DNA of 64,000 nt from DATFVA01 sp963771705 (GTDB lineage Bacteria; Bacteroidota; Ignavibacteria; Ignavibacteriales; Ignavibacteriaceae): the NCBI GenBank assembly GCA_963771705.1, contig CAVYUP010000008.1, positions 1-64,000 of the forward strand, written 5' to 3'. The notes under the pieces were generated by a model that was not told the origin of the DNA, searched no databases, and saw only the letters and a program-made list of their open reading frames with translations. The translations under genes and the position numbers were made by a program. This document shows positions 31,150 to 40,748 of this stretch, piece by piece; position 1 is the stretch's first letter; every line of letters begins with the position of its first letter.

Positions 31150-31995
31150 ATGAACTACCTCGCAAAAATTTATAGTCTGATCTCCCTGGTAAGGATTTTT
31201 AATGTCATTATTACGTTTATATCTGTAGTCGCTGCAGTAATAATCTGTTCGCAGTCAACATCCATCAGCTTAATAGTTCTCCTGGCAGCCGCCGCAGCTT
31301 CACTTACGGCCGGAGCAGGGAATGTTATCAACGATATATGGGATTATGAATCTGATTTAGTAAACAAACCCCGCAGGCCGCTTGCTTCGGGAAGGGTTTC
31401 AAAAAGGGCATCACTTAATTTCTACTTCTCACTGGTACTAATTTCCCTGGTTCTTGCTGAAATTCTCGGTTGGGTTATACTAGGCATAATAATTTTAACG
31501 CATCTGCTTCTGCTTATTTATTCGATCGGGCTTAAGAAAATTCCTTTACTTGGAAATTTTGTGGTTTCATTCCTTACGGGATTCGTATTTATATTCGGAG
31601 GAATAATAGCAGGGAATATATATGAGGCTGTCATTCCGGCTGTCTTTGCTTTTCTTATAAACTTTGCCCGTGAGGGTATAAAAACCATGGAAGATATTCC
31701 GGGAGATAAAATAGCAGGGATTTTAACTTTCCCTCAGCTTTACGGTTTGGATTTTTCAAAAAAGCTTGTATCTGCCTTTTTACTTTTGCTGGTACTTTTT
31801 ACATTTGTGCCGTTCTTAAAAGGTTATTACGGGATTGAGTATTTTCTGATCATTATGGCGGTAGTAGATCCTCTGCTCATCTATGTAATTAAATCACTTT
31901 TTGATACCAGTCCGACATTCAACTTGAATAAATTAAGTTTTATTCTAAAATTAAATATGATTTTCGGACTTACAGCAATATACTTTGGAAGATGA
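31150..31995 (+). CDS. UbiA-superfamily prenyltransferase
   Basis: This is a 281-aa integral membrane prenyltransferase with about eight hydrophobic segments. The first Asp-rich motif is NVINDIWDYESDLVNKPRRPL and the second is REGIKTMEDIPGDKIAGILT. These resemble geranylgeranylglycerol-phosphate geranylgeranyltransferase-type (archaeal ether-lipid-like) enzymes as well as menaquinone enzymes. The substrate is inferred only. It overlaps rnhB by 4 bases. Confidence 0.85.
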   Translation: MNYLAKIYSLISLVRIFNVIITFISVVAAVIICSQSTSISLIVLLAAAAASLTAGAGNVINDIWDYESDLVNKPRRPLASGRVSKRASLNFYFSLVLISLVLAEILGWVILGIIILTHLLLLIYSIGLKKIPLLGNFVVSFLTGFVFIFGGIIAGNIYEAVIPAVFAFLINFAREGIKTMEDIPGDKIAGILTFPQLYGLDFSKKLVSAFLLLLVLFTFVPFLKGYYGIEYFLIIMAVVDPLLIYVIKSLFDTSPTFNLNKLSFILKLNMIFGLTAIYFGR

Positions 31996-32633
31996 GAAAA
32001 TTCGATAATTCATACCGTACTGACACCATTGAATTAATAGCTGGTGCTGACGAAGTTGGAAGAGGGCCCCTTGCAGGACCTGTGGTTGCCGCATCTGTAG
32101 TCTTTCCAAAGGATATAGTGATATATGGAATAAGAGATTCGAAGATGCTTACTGAGGAAGAGAGAGAAAAAGTCCTTCCAAGAATACTTGACCGGTGTCT
32201 TGCCTGTTCCGTATCTGTTATTTCACATGCCCAAATAGACAGAATTAACATCCTTCAGGCTTCACTTCTTGCAATGTATACTTCACTTACACGGCTGAAG
32301 GTGCAGCCTCACCTTGTACTTGTTGACGGAAATAAAGGTTTTGATTATCGGGTTCCTGTTATCCCTGTTATAAAAGGCGATGCCAAATCATTTTCAATCG
32401 CCGCTGCTTCAATTGTTGCTAAGGTAGCCAGGGATGGAATTATGAAAAGACTTTGTCCGCGTTTCCCTCAATATCTCTGGTCTAAGAATAAAGGATACGC
32501 AACACAGGAACATATCGAAGCAATAAAAATTTACGGAGCTTCTCCTCTTCACAGAAAGACATTTTTACGAAGGATCCTCGAAGAAGGTCTTGAACCTGAA
32601 CTTGAATTTGAGATGGAACCTCCGACTGATTAA
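31992..32633 (+). CDS. rnhB: Ribonuclease HII
   Basis: This is a 213-aa enzyme that removes ribonucleotides from DNA. IAGADEVGRGPLAGPVVAASVVF contains the catalytic Asp and Glu, then RDSKMLTEEERE, LVDGNKGFDYRV, and SIAAASIVAKVARD supply the other acidic residues. YPQYLWSKNKGYATQEHI-like text (FPQYLWSKNKGYATQEH) follows. Size is usual. It is followed 1 base later by yraN. Confidence 0.95.
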   Translation: MRKFDNSYRTDTIELIAGADEVGRGPLAGPVVAASVVFPKDIVIYGIRDSKMLTEEEREKVLPRILDRCLACSVSVISHAQIDRINILQASLLAMYTSLTRLKVQPHLVLVDGNKGFDYRVPVIPVIKGDAKSFSIAAASIVAKVARDGIMKRLCPRFPQYLWSKNKGYATQEHIEAIKIYGASPLHRKTFLRRILEEGLEPELEFEMEPPTD

Positions 32634-32634
32634 T

Positions 32635-32997
32635 ATGGAAATTACTCAAAAAGAGCTGGGGAAACTCGGAGAAGAAAAAGCTGCGGAAGAATTAAGAAAA
32701 AAGGGATTACACATCATCGAAACTAATTACCGCTTCGGGAGAGGAGAACTGGATATAATTGCCAAAGACGGTGATACCCTTGTATTTGTTGAAGTTAAAT
32801 CACGCAAGGATCTTGAAATGGGCGATCCTGTATACGGTGTTACTCCCGCCAAGGTTAAGCAGGTAAAAAGGGTTGCCGAGCTTTACTTATTTGAAAAGGG
32901 AATTGAAGATGTTGAATGCCGGTTCGATGTTGTTACTGTTTTATTTGAGAACCCCGAAAACCCTGAGATCATTCACTATCCTAATGCATTTGAGTAA
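32635..32997 (+). CDS. yraN: UPF0102/YraN-family endonuclease-like protein
   Basis: This is a 120-aa protein of the YraN family, with the restriction-endonuclease-like fold. GKLGEEKAAEELRKKG, NYRFGRGELDIIAKDGDTLVFVEVKSR (shown as conserved Asp, Glu and Lys), and RFDVVTV appear in order. The start was set at 32635 because the family begins at GxxGE and the longer frame runs into rnhB. It is typically adjacent to rnhB in bacteria, as here. Confidence 0.9.
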   Translation: MEITQKELGKLGEEKAAEELRKKGLHIIETNYRFGRGELDIIAKDGDTLVFVEVKSRKDLEMGDPVYGVTPAKVKQVKRVAELYLFEKGIEDVECRFDVVTVLFENPENPEIIHYPNAFE

Positions 32998-33009
32998 AAA
33001 GCAGATTAA

Positions 33010-33037
33010 TTTGCATTCCAAATATTAAGTAAATTTG
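33010..33037 (+). promoter_or_regulatory. possible promoter for the envelope protein gene
   Basis: TAAATTTG (33030-33037) matches TAnnTTTG, and TTTG at 33010-33013 is upstream, but the spacing is 16 rather than 19-21 bases. The candidate TTG start at 33035 falls inside the box, which supports the ATG at 33065. Confidence 0.3.
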
Positions 33038-33064
33038 GCGAGTATTAATATAAAATTTAATCAG

Positions 33065-34156
33065 ATGTACTCCTCTCAATTCAGGCTGCGAACGATCTCA
33101 GCCGCAATCATCTTTATCATTTTTATCTCTCCGCTTCTTGAGGGACAGGAGAAAAATTATTTCTATACAGGAAAGCCTTACGGCAGTGAAGCTTTATTAA
33201 ATCCAATCAGCTTATTTATAAACGGAAGCTTTGACGTTACCCAGCTTCAGTCGGTATCAAACAGGATAGGGGATCAGGAGTATGCGAAGACCTTCCATAT
33301 TGTGATGAGGAGTCTTGGCCATCCTTTTGAGAACATTAGTCATTACGGCTGGAACAAATTTCTCCGCACAGAATTTTTTCCGATCAGTTTTAAAAAAGAA
33401 GAGATGCAATGGATACCGAACTATCAGCAACATCTTATAGGCGGGGGTATGCTGTTCACAGCTATGAAAGAGTGGTACCGGATGCATAATTACCCTGTTC
33501 CCTGGCTATTATCCTCAGTAACACTTATGGCCCACCATATATTAAATGAGATGCTGGAATCGGGGCCGAGTGAAGTATGGAGTGTTGATGAAGTCTCTGA
33601 CATCTATATATTTGATCTCGGCGGGATGGTTCTTTTCAGCTTCGACTCTATAAACGAATTTTTCAGTAAAACACTTAACCTGTCAGACTGGTCGCTTCAG
33701 GCAACTATCCTGTTTCCGAACGGCAGAGTAAATGCGGGACAGTATTTTTCTATGAAGTGGAAGCTGCCATTTTCGGATACTTATTCACTCTTCTATCGTT
33801 ATGGAATGGGCGGGGTAGCAGGTCTTTCCCAAAAGCTCGAATCCGGAGATAACCTTTCCTTCGGTGTAGGTTTCCGGTCAAAACATCTTGTCAACCTGCC
33901 GGGTTCAGCCAGGTGGAGAACGATTGAGACCAGCTGGCAGGCGGGGGTTTATTATGACAGGAATAATTCACTGCTGGCCTCGGTAACCATGAGCGGTGTT
34001 AAAGAATATTTTGCCTGTATTGATATTTATCCCGGCATTATTAATATAAACGGGTTTTCTCCGGGCTTGTGGACGGTAATAGGCAGGAATGGAAATACCA
34101 CTTTCGGTATAACCTCCAGATATGTTCTAAGTATCGGCTATGAGACGAATTACTGA
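33065..34156 (+). CDS. Exported envelope protein of unknown family
   Basis: This is a 363-aa protein with a signal peptide (hydrophobic stretch TISAAIIFIIFISPLL, likely cleaved before QEKNYF). The C-terminal half shows alternating aromatic and glycine-rich strands like an outer-membrane barrel (RYGMGGVAGLS, LSFGVGFRSKHLVN, FGITSRYVLSIGYETNY). I do not recognise a family. HLIGGGMLF and ILNEMLESGP may form helices in its middle. It is likely outer-membrane or periplasmic. Start chosen from the promoter box and the signal peptide. Confidence 0.6.
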   Translation: MYSSQFRLRTISAAIIFIIFISPLLEGQEKNYFYTGKPYGSEALLNPISLFINGSFDVTQLQSVSNRIGDQEYAKTFHIVMRSLGHPFENISHYGWNKFLRTEFFPISFKKEEMQWIPNYQQHLIGGGMLFTAMKEWYRMHNYPVPWLLSSVTLMAHHILNEMLESGPSEVWSVDEVSDIYIFDLGGMVLFSFDSINEFFSKTLNLSDWSLQATILFPNGRVNAGQYFSMKWKLPFSDTYSLFYRYGMGGVAGLSQKLESGDNLSFGVGFRSKHLVNLPGSARWRTIETSWQAGVYYDRNNSLLASVTMSGVKEYFACIDIYPGIININGFSPGLWTVIGRNGNTTFGITSRYVLSIGYETNY

Positions 34157-34364
34157 GCCATTCAAACTTCGGTTAAAATCTCCCCAAAATTCTCCGAACT
34201 GCTAAGGCTTCTCCGTTTATACTTCCTTCTTCTAAGTTTTTGTAATATAATATGTTGCATCTCACTTATTAACTAAATGATAAACCCGACATCCTTTTTT
34301 TCAGGAACATTTTTTATTATTTTCTTTAGTGCAAACTAAATTATTTACCAACAAAGTCTATTAA

Positions 34365-35162
34365 GTGGACAGCCTCAAAAAAGATAATCCGGTCGACTTT
34401 AGTGAATCTTTAACCAGCTTCTTCAGTACGATCGCAGGATTAACAACCTTTTCCCTGAGATTCTTTAAAAGTGTCTTTCTACCGCCCTATGAATTCGGTG
34501 AAATAAAGAAGCATATGGATGAACTTGGCATAAAGACGATGCCTATAGTTACAGTAGCAGGGTTTATTATCGGGCTGGTACTGGCAATGCAGAGTCAGCC
34601 TGTTATGCAGCGATTCGGCGCAGAATCATATCTTCCAAGCATGGTTTCCTTGTCAGTGGTCCGTGAACTTGGTCCTGTTTTAACTGCTCTGCTATTTGCA
34701 GGGAGAGTCAGCTCAGGAATAGGGGCCGAACTTGGCTCAATGCGTGTAACAGAACAGATTGATGCGATGGAAGTTTCGGCTGTAAACCCCTACAAGTTCC
34801 TTGTTGTTACAAGGATACTGGCCTGCACGTTTATTCTTCCGATCCTTACCCTGTACGTTGATTTCCTGGCGATAATAGGCGGATTTGTTTCAATGAAGCT
34901 TTCAACAGGCACCACTTTTCAGTTATACATTAACGCGATTTTTAAATCCCTCGAATTTTCGGATCTTATCCCAGGAATTCTAAAGACTTTTGTCTTCGGT
35001 TTTATAGTAGGAGCAGTCGGTTCATTTAAAGGATATTTTACAGAGAATGGAACTGTGGGAGTAGGAAAGGCATCGACCAGCGCTGTTGTGATGTCCTCTT
35101 TGCTTATACTTCTGGTAGATATGGTACTCGTTAAGCTCACGGTGTGGATATGGGCAAAATAA
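34365..35162 (+). CDS. mlaE: MlaE-type ABC permease
   Basis: This is a 265-aa permease of the Mla phospholipid transport system. The GTG at 34365 follows an in-frame TAA, so it must be the start or lie downstream of it. SVVRELGPVLTALLFAGRVSSGIGAELGSMRVTEQIDAMEV is the MlaE signature, with GxxLGxMRxxEQIDA recognisable. Five hydrophobic segments are visible. It starts an mlaE-mlaF-mlaD operon that maintains outer-membrane lipid asymmetry. Confidence 0.95.
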   Translation: MDSLKKDNPVDFSESLTSFFSTIAGLTTFSLRFFKSVFLPPYEFGEIKKHMDELGIKTMPIVTVAGFIIGLVLAMQSQPVMQRFGAESYLPSMVSLSVVRELGPVLTALLFAGRVSSGIGAELGSMRVTEQIDAMEVSAVNPYKFLVVTRILACTFILPILTLYVDFLAIIGGFVSMKLSTGTTFQLYINAIFKSLEFSDLIPGILKTFVFGFIVGAVGSFKGYFTENGTVGVGKASTSAVVMSSLLILLVDMVLVKLTVWIWAK

Positions 35163-35902
35163 TGGTTGAGGTTAAGAACGTTTCGAAAGCATTCGGCGAC
35201 AACGTGGTGCTTGAGGATATTTCTTTTAAGGTTGAGGAAGGTGAAAATTTTGTTGTATTCGGACGGAGCGGAACAGGTAAAAGTGTATTATTAAAATGTA
35301 TGGTAGGATTACTCGAACCTGATGAAGGAGACATAATTATTAATGGCAAAAGCGTTCTCAATCTTCCTATTAATGAAATGAATGAAATAAGGAAGCATCT
35401 TGGTTTTTTATTCCAGGGAGCCGCATTGTATGATTCTATGTCGGTAAGAGAAAATCTTGAATTTCCTCTTATCAGGAACTTTGATTTTTCTGCTGATGAA
35501 CGTCTTGAAAAAGTTAAATCCGTCCTTCAAAAAGTAGGACTGGAAAAAGCAATAGATAAAAAACCTGCTGAACTTTCAGGCGGAATGAAAAAGAGAATAG
35601 GACTGGCACGAACAATTATAACAGAGCCGATGCTTATACTCTATGATGAACCTACAACAGGACTTGACCCAATTACAACGAAGGAGATAAGCCAGCTAAT
35701 AGTAGAACTTCAGGAAGATCTTAACAGTACTTCCATTGTCGTTACTCATGATCTTATCTGTGCGAAGATTGTTGCGAATTCAGCCATTGTTCTGAAGGAT
35801 GCAAAGATCAAATTTGAAGGTGACATCAAAGAGCTTGAATCGTCTGATGATAAATTTCTTAAAAACTTTTTCAGCGGGGAAATAGTCGATGCAAATAGTT
35901 GA
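35162..35902 (+). CDS. mlaF: MlaF-type ABC ATPase
   Basis: This is the ATP-binding subunit of the Mla transporter, 246 aa from the ATG at 35162. Walker A GRSGTGKSVLLK, the Q-loop FLFQGAALYDSMSVREN, signature LSGGMKKRIGLARTI, Walker B LILYDEPTTGLDP and H-loop VTHDL are all present. The track also allows GTG at 35144 or ATG at 35150; 35162 overlaps the mlaE stop by one base (TAATG), favouring coupling, and matches MlaF starts. Confidence 0.94.
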   Translation: MVEVKNVSKAFGDNVVLEDISFKVEEGENFVVFGRSGTGKSVLLKCMVGLLEPDEGDIIINGKSVLNLPINEMNEIRKHLGFLFQGAALYDSMSVRENLEFPLIRNFDFSADERLEKVKSVLQKVGLEKAIDKKPAELSGGMKKRIGLARTIITEPMLILYDEPTTGLDPITTKEISQLIVELQEDLNSTSIVVTHDLICAKIVANSAIVLKDAKIKFEGDIKELESSDDKFLKNFFSGEIVDANS

Positions 35903-35910
35903 GAAAATAT

Positions 35911-36948
35911 ATGGCTAAAAAAACTTCTACTGTAAAACTTGGAATTTTTATCTTCCTCGGAATAACAATACTTGTTGTGGCAATATTTATGCTCGGAGGA
36001 AAGGAACAGCTTTTCAGTTCAACTTTTAATATTAAGGCGTATTTTAAGACTGTTCAGGGATTGAAGAGCGGTGCTACAGTTCGGCTCAGCGGTATTGATG
36101 TTGGTACTGTTAAAGACGTTCAGATTGTGAATGATACAACCGGACGGGTTCAGGTTACAATGAGCATTAAAGATGATGTTGCACGTTTTATCCGCACTGA
36201 TACAAGGGCCACTATTGAGACTGAAGGTCTTGTGGGAAATAAGGTGGTAGTTCTGCAGATTGGAAGCGCATCAGCAGATCGCGTAAGGGAGGGAGGAACC
36301 ATCCGAACCAAAGAGCCTATGAGCATTTCCGCTGTAATCGAAGAAACTCAGGGGGTAATGCAGTATACCAAACAAATGACCAAAGACCTTTCCGAAATTG
36401 TATCGAGGGTAAACCGAGGTGAAGGTTCTATCGGTAAACTCCTTGTAGATGATGAATTATATACAGATGCAACAAACCTTACAAAACAGGCGGATAAGAG
36501 CCTGCAGTCCATAACCGGTGAACTTGATAAGGTAACCGACCTTTTCAATAACGTGGGTGAAGGTGTGAAAAGTGTGGTGACCAATGTTGATTCAACTGTT
36601 GCTGATCTCGATTCAATCCTGTCGGGGATTAAAGAAGGCAAAGGCATTCTCGGTGAAATGCTTGTGAATGGTACTCCTTTTGACTCTACACTTCGTGAGA
36701 CTATGTCAAATATTCAAAAGACAACAGCCGACGCACGCCTGGCGGCATCACGACTTGCAGAAAATATGGAGGCTCTTAAACATAACTGGTTATTCAAGAG
36801 CTATTTTGAAAACCGTGGTTACTGGGATAAAGCAGAATATGAAGATGATATAAATGCAAAGCTTCAAGAGCTCGATGAAAAAATGAAGCTGATTGACAAC
36901 CGGATTAAGGAGTTGAAATCTCTCGAGGCACAGACTTCTAGCAAGTAG
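35911..36948 (+). CDS. mlaD: MlaD/MCE-family substrate-binding protein
   Basis: This 345-aa protein has one N-terminal membrane helix (GIFIFLGITILVVAIFML) then the MCE domain: FKTVQGLKSGATVRLSGIDVGTV and EGLVGNKVVVLQIGSAS. A long helical tail follows (SLQSITGELDKVTDL, ending in a charged coiled coil). It binds phospholipid in the periplasm. A start at TTG 35899 is possible, but the ATG at 35911 is better. No further Mla gene follows; MlaB and MlaC are not in the window. Confidence 0.92.
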   Translation: MAKKTSTVKLGIFIFLGITILVVAIFMLGGKEQLFSSTFNIKAYFKTVQGLKSGATVRLSGIDVGTVKDVQIVNDTTGRVQVTMSIKDDVARFIRTDTRATIETEGLVGNKVVVLQIGSASADRVREGGTIRTKEPMSISAVIEETQGVMQYTKQMTKDLSEIVSRVNRGEGSIGKLLVDDELYTDATNLTKQADKSLQSITGELDKVTDLFNNVGEGVKSVVTNVDSTVADLDSILSGIKEGKGILGEMLVNGTPFDSTLRETMSNIQKTTADARLAASRLAENMEALKHNWLFKSYFENRGYWDKAEYEDDINAKLQELDEKMKLIDNRIKELKSLEAQTSSK

Positions 36949-36950
36949 TC

Positions 36951-36981
36951 GGGTTGTTCAAATCTTTAACCCTGTTTTCTT
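36951..36981 (+). terminator. weak possible terminator after mlaD
   Basis: GGGTT (36951-36955) and AACCC (36968-36972) are followed by TGTTTTCTT. The stem is only five pairs, so it is weak. It lies at the expected place before uvrA. Confidence 0.35.
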
Positions 36982-37208
36982 CTCAGAGAATATCCTTTCT
37001 CTACTGCCTGCAGGATGTTTCATTTATCTTCCCCTGTGAATTTAGGGGCTCAGGCTGATTCACACATTTTCCAATGAATTAAAAATATGATGTTTACCTC
37101 CTTTATTACTGGGGTGCTCCTGCCATGATGCGCATATTTTTACCACCAATTCTTCGTTAAGTTTTTGTAAATTTAAGGTTTCAAAATTCCAAACTTAATT
37201 GAAACTAA

Positions 37209-39975
37209 ATGGCTGCCAAAGAAAAGAAAATAATAGTTAAAGGCGCGCGCGAGCATAATTTAAAAGAATCTAAGCTTCGAGATACCAAGGAACAAGATGA
37301 TTGTATTTACCGGTGTCAGCGGCAGCGGAAAGTCATCACTCGTATTTGATACTATATATGCAGAAGGTCAAAGAAGATATGTTGAAAGTCTTTCTGCTTA
37401 TGCACGTCAGTTTCTTGAACGAATGAATAAACCGGATGTTGATTTCATCCAGGGCATAAGTCCTGCTGTTGCAATTGAACAGAAAACCGGCGGAAGGAAC
37501 ACCCGTTCTACAGTAGGCACAACCACTGAAGTATATGATTACCTCAGGCTGCTTTTCGCGAGGATAGGGAAGACGATCTGTTTTGAATGCGGTAAAGAAG
37601 TAAAAAAGGCCACTACCACAACAGTTACGGAATGGCTTGAAGAACAGAAAGCCGGCACCAAATTTTATTTAACATTCCCGCTCCATGTCCATGACGGTAC
37701 AACAGTTAAGCAGGAAATAGATCTGCTTCAGAAAAGGGGATTCTTCAGAATCTACTTTAATAATAAGATGGTCGATCTGAGCGAGGAGGAGGTACTTCCC
37801 AGGAAGAAAGACGGTATAAGGGTTGTGATTGAAAGGTTTAAAGCTTCACCAGGTGAAATAAGGGAAAAGCTAGCTGATTCTATAGAAGTGACCTTCAAGG
37901 AAGGGGAGAACAGGCTTATTATTATAAACGCGGAAACAGGTGAAGAAAAAGATTTCAATAAGTTCTATGAATGCTGCGGAATAAGGTATGAGGAACCCGA
38001 GCCAAGGTTCTTTTCATTTAATAATCCATTTGGCGCTTGTCCTGTATGCCAGGGATTCAGCAAGACCATAGGAATTGATATGAACCTTGTTGTACCTAAT
38101 CCCAATTTAAGTATAGTTGATGGTGCGATCGCTCCTTTCCGTTCTGCTAAGTACAGTGTACATCTGAGGGATCTAATACAGAATGCTAAACAGTACGCCA
38201 TCCCTATAAATATTCCATTCAAAGAATTAAAACCCGAGCAGGTTGCCGCTGTACGGAAAGGATTCGGCGATTATACAGGAATTGATCGTTTCTTTGAAAA
38301 GCTTGAGAGCAAAACATACAAGATGCATGTCCGGGTTCTTCTCAGCAGATACCGCGGTTATTCAACCTGCACTGCCTGCAAGGGTTCCCGGTTAAGAAGG
38401 GAAGCACTCCAGGTGAAAATTGACGGTAATTCGATTTATGATACCGTCAGGATACCAATTGAACAGTCTCTTGAATTCTTCTCTAATCTTCGGCTTTCGG
38501 AATATGACGCTATGGTTGGAGAGAGAGTGCTGAAAGAAATCATAAAAAGACTTACATTTCTGAACAATGTCGGCATAGGCTATCTAACGCTCGACCGATT
38601 AAGCAGTACTTTGTCAGGCGGAGAGACGCAAAGGATAAACCTGGCAACTTCACTGGGCTCCTCGCTGGTAGGGACCCTCTACGTGCTAGATGAGCCAAGT
38701 ATAGGACTTCACCCGAGGGATAATGAAAGACTTATCAATATTCTTAAGAACCTGAGGGATATCGGAAATACTGTTCTTATCGTAGAGCACGATCCGGATA
38801 TGATGCGGTCGGCTGACATTCTTGTTGATATGGGTCCCAGGGCCGGTGAGGCAGGAGGAGAAATTGTTGCTGCCGGTACGTACGAGGACGTTATAAAGGA
38901 GAAAAATTCTCTCACAGGTAAATATCTTTCGGGCAAACTCAGTATACCTGTTCCTTCAGAGAGAAGAACAAGGAAAACTAAAGAAATCAAAATAACGGGA
39001 GCCAGAGAACATAACTTAAAGAACCTGGAGATCTCCATCCCTTTGAACAAGTTTGTGGTAATTACAGGTGTAAGCGGTTCCGGGAAAAGCACCCTTATAC
39101 ATGATGTGTTATATGGAGGCATAGCGAAATATCTGGGATTCAATCCTCCTAAAATCGGTGACTTTGATGATATAAAGGGGATTGAATATATTGACGAGAT
39201 TGAGATCGTTGATCAGTCGCCCATAGGCAAGACTCCTCGTTCCAACCCGATAAGCTATATCAAGGCTTTCGAACTTATACGAGAACTATTTGCCTCAACG
39301 CACCAGGCCAGAGCAAGAGGTTATAAACCAGGCTATTTCTCCTTCAACGTTCCAGGAGGAAGATGCGAAACTTGTCAGGGTGATGGCTTCATAAAAGTCG
39401 AGATGCAGTTTCTTGCCGATCTCTATCTGGAGTGTGAAGACTGCAACGGCACAAGGTATAAAAAGGAAATACGCGACATTACATACCGGGGTAAAAACCT
39501 CGTGGAAGTTCTCAATATGACGGTGGATGAAGCAGTGAATTTCTTCAAGGGAAATGATAAGATAGTTAAGTATCTGCAGGTTCTCTCTGATGTAGGCCTT
39601 GGTTATATTAAGCTCGGCCAGCCATCTAATACTCTTTCCGGCGGTGAAGCGCAGCGGATCAAACTAGCTTCTCACCTGACTTCCCAGCGCGACCGTAAGC
39701 ATACTCTTTTTATTTTTGACGAACCTACAACAGGGCTTCACTTTGATGACATTTCAAAGCTGCTGAACTGTTTTAACCTCCTGCTCGAGAGAGATAATTC
39801 AGTCGTGATTATCGAACACAATCTCGAGATAATAAAGTGCGCCGACTACATCATAGATATGGGTCCTGAAGCCGGGGATAAGGGAGGGGAGATAGTTGCC
39901 TCAGGTACTCCCGAAGAGGTAGCGGCAAACAAAAAATCATGGACAGGTAAATATCTTAAATCTCATCTTAATTAG
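37209..39975 (+). CDS. uvrA: Excinuclease ABC subunit A, apparent one-base frameshift near the 5' end
   Basis: UvrA detects DNA damage for nucleotide excision repair. The recognisable protein begins at ATG 37209 (MAAKEKKIIVKGAREHNLK), then the frame is lost by one extra base, apparently G37266. Removing it gives NLSFEIPRNKMIVFTGVSG, as in other UvrA proteins, and a 921-aa product. Otherwise the longest open frame begins at ATG 37297 (892 aa). Walker A GVSGSGKSS, zinc motifs CPVCQGF, CTACKG and CETCQGDG, two LSGGE signatures and the second Walker A GVSGSGKST are intact. The original frame ends soon after at a TGA. If real, the protein would need reinitiation at 37297 (AAGGA upstream) or be damaged; a sequencing or assembly error is equally possible. 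Confidence 0.9.
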
Positions 39976-40047
39976 CGCTTGTTGATTTACTAATCTGAAA
40001 AAGCTAAGTTGCCTTTTAAGATATGCAAGGATTTGCAGGGAAGGCAT

Positions 40048-40122
40048 ATGAAAACGGCATTTCAGGTTTGGATCAACGATTTCGGGGACGGATTGATTAA
40101 ACTTCCGGATAAAAAATGCTGA
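40048..40122 (+). CDS. candidate 24-aa leader ORF
   Basis: ATG at 40048 follows a GGGAAGG site and reads MKTAFQVWINDF then GDGLIKLPDKKC before TGA. It ends 6 bases inside the start of the downstream membrane protein gene (ATG 40116), so the two would be coupled. There is no known homologue in my memory. It may be chance. Confidence 0.25.
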   Translation: MKTAFQVWINDFGDGLIKLPDKKC

Positions 40123-40742
40123 AGAGATTTAAGAAATATTTTATCTTGAATTACGAAAAGCTGAAGCTCTCGATGAGTCTGATGCTTGGTATAACCGCCC
40201 TTATCTTCCTTATATTTTATTTACTCGGCTGCTATCTGAACCTCTGGGAATACAATATAATTGACCTGGTATTTGACCCCGTTGCAGGATCAATAATAGT
40301 AGTGGTGCCCCTTTTTATCCTGATCATTTTTTTAAGATTCATCAACTATGATAAAACAAGGCATCTCTTCTGCAGAATTGTTAGAAGTCATCGAGACAGA
40401 ATTAATTTTTTCCTACAGAAGGATGACGGCGGCAATCCTGATAACGAAATAAAATATATTCTGTGGGGTAATTATAATGATTCTACTTTCAGGTTTACAT
40501 ATTCCCTCGGTCATCCTCTGGCGATCTCGCTGGTCTGCAATAAAGCGGAAACAAATTTGATTAAAATGCACAGAATGCTTCAAAAACTTAAGCTAAAAGG
40601 CATACATTTAAATTGTTACGGACTATCGCTTGAAATATCTAAGCCATTTTCACGAGACAGCCTGAACATTATCCCCGTTAAGCTCGATTTACTACTTAAC
40701 GATTACAGTCTGCTTCTGAGCAAAACTCCGGAAGCAGTTTAA
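40116..40742 (+). CDS. two-helix membrane protein of unknown family
   Basis: This is a 208-aa protein with two hydrophobic helices near the N-terminus (LMLGITALIFLIFYLLG and AGSIIVVVPLFILIIFLRF). The soluble C-terminal 120 residues have mixed alpha/beta character. No family is recognised. It lies between uvrA and a convergent, nearly touching gene (6 bases apart). It may be translated with the small ORF upstream. Confidence 0.6.
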   Translation: MLKRFKKYFILNYEKLKLSMSLMLGITALIFLIFYLLGCYLNLWEYNIIDLVFDPVAGSIIVVVPLFILIIFLRFINYDKTRHLFCRIVRSHRDRINFFLQKDDGGNPDNEIKYILWGNYNDSTFRFTYSLGHPLAISLVCNKAETNLIKMHRMLQKLKLKGIHLNCYGLSLEISKPFSRDSLNIIPVKLDLLLNDYSLLLSKTPEAV

Positions 40743-40748
40743 GACGCA

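Noticed and set aside
33035..33064. TTG start for the envelope protein at 33065
   Set aside because: It lies within the promoter-like TAAATTTG box and adds ten residues before the signal peptide.
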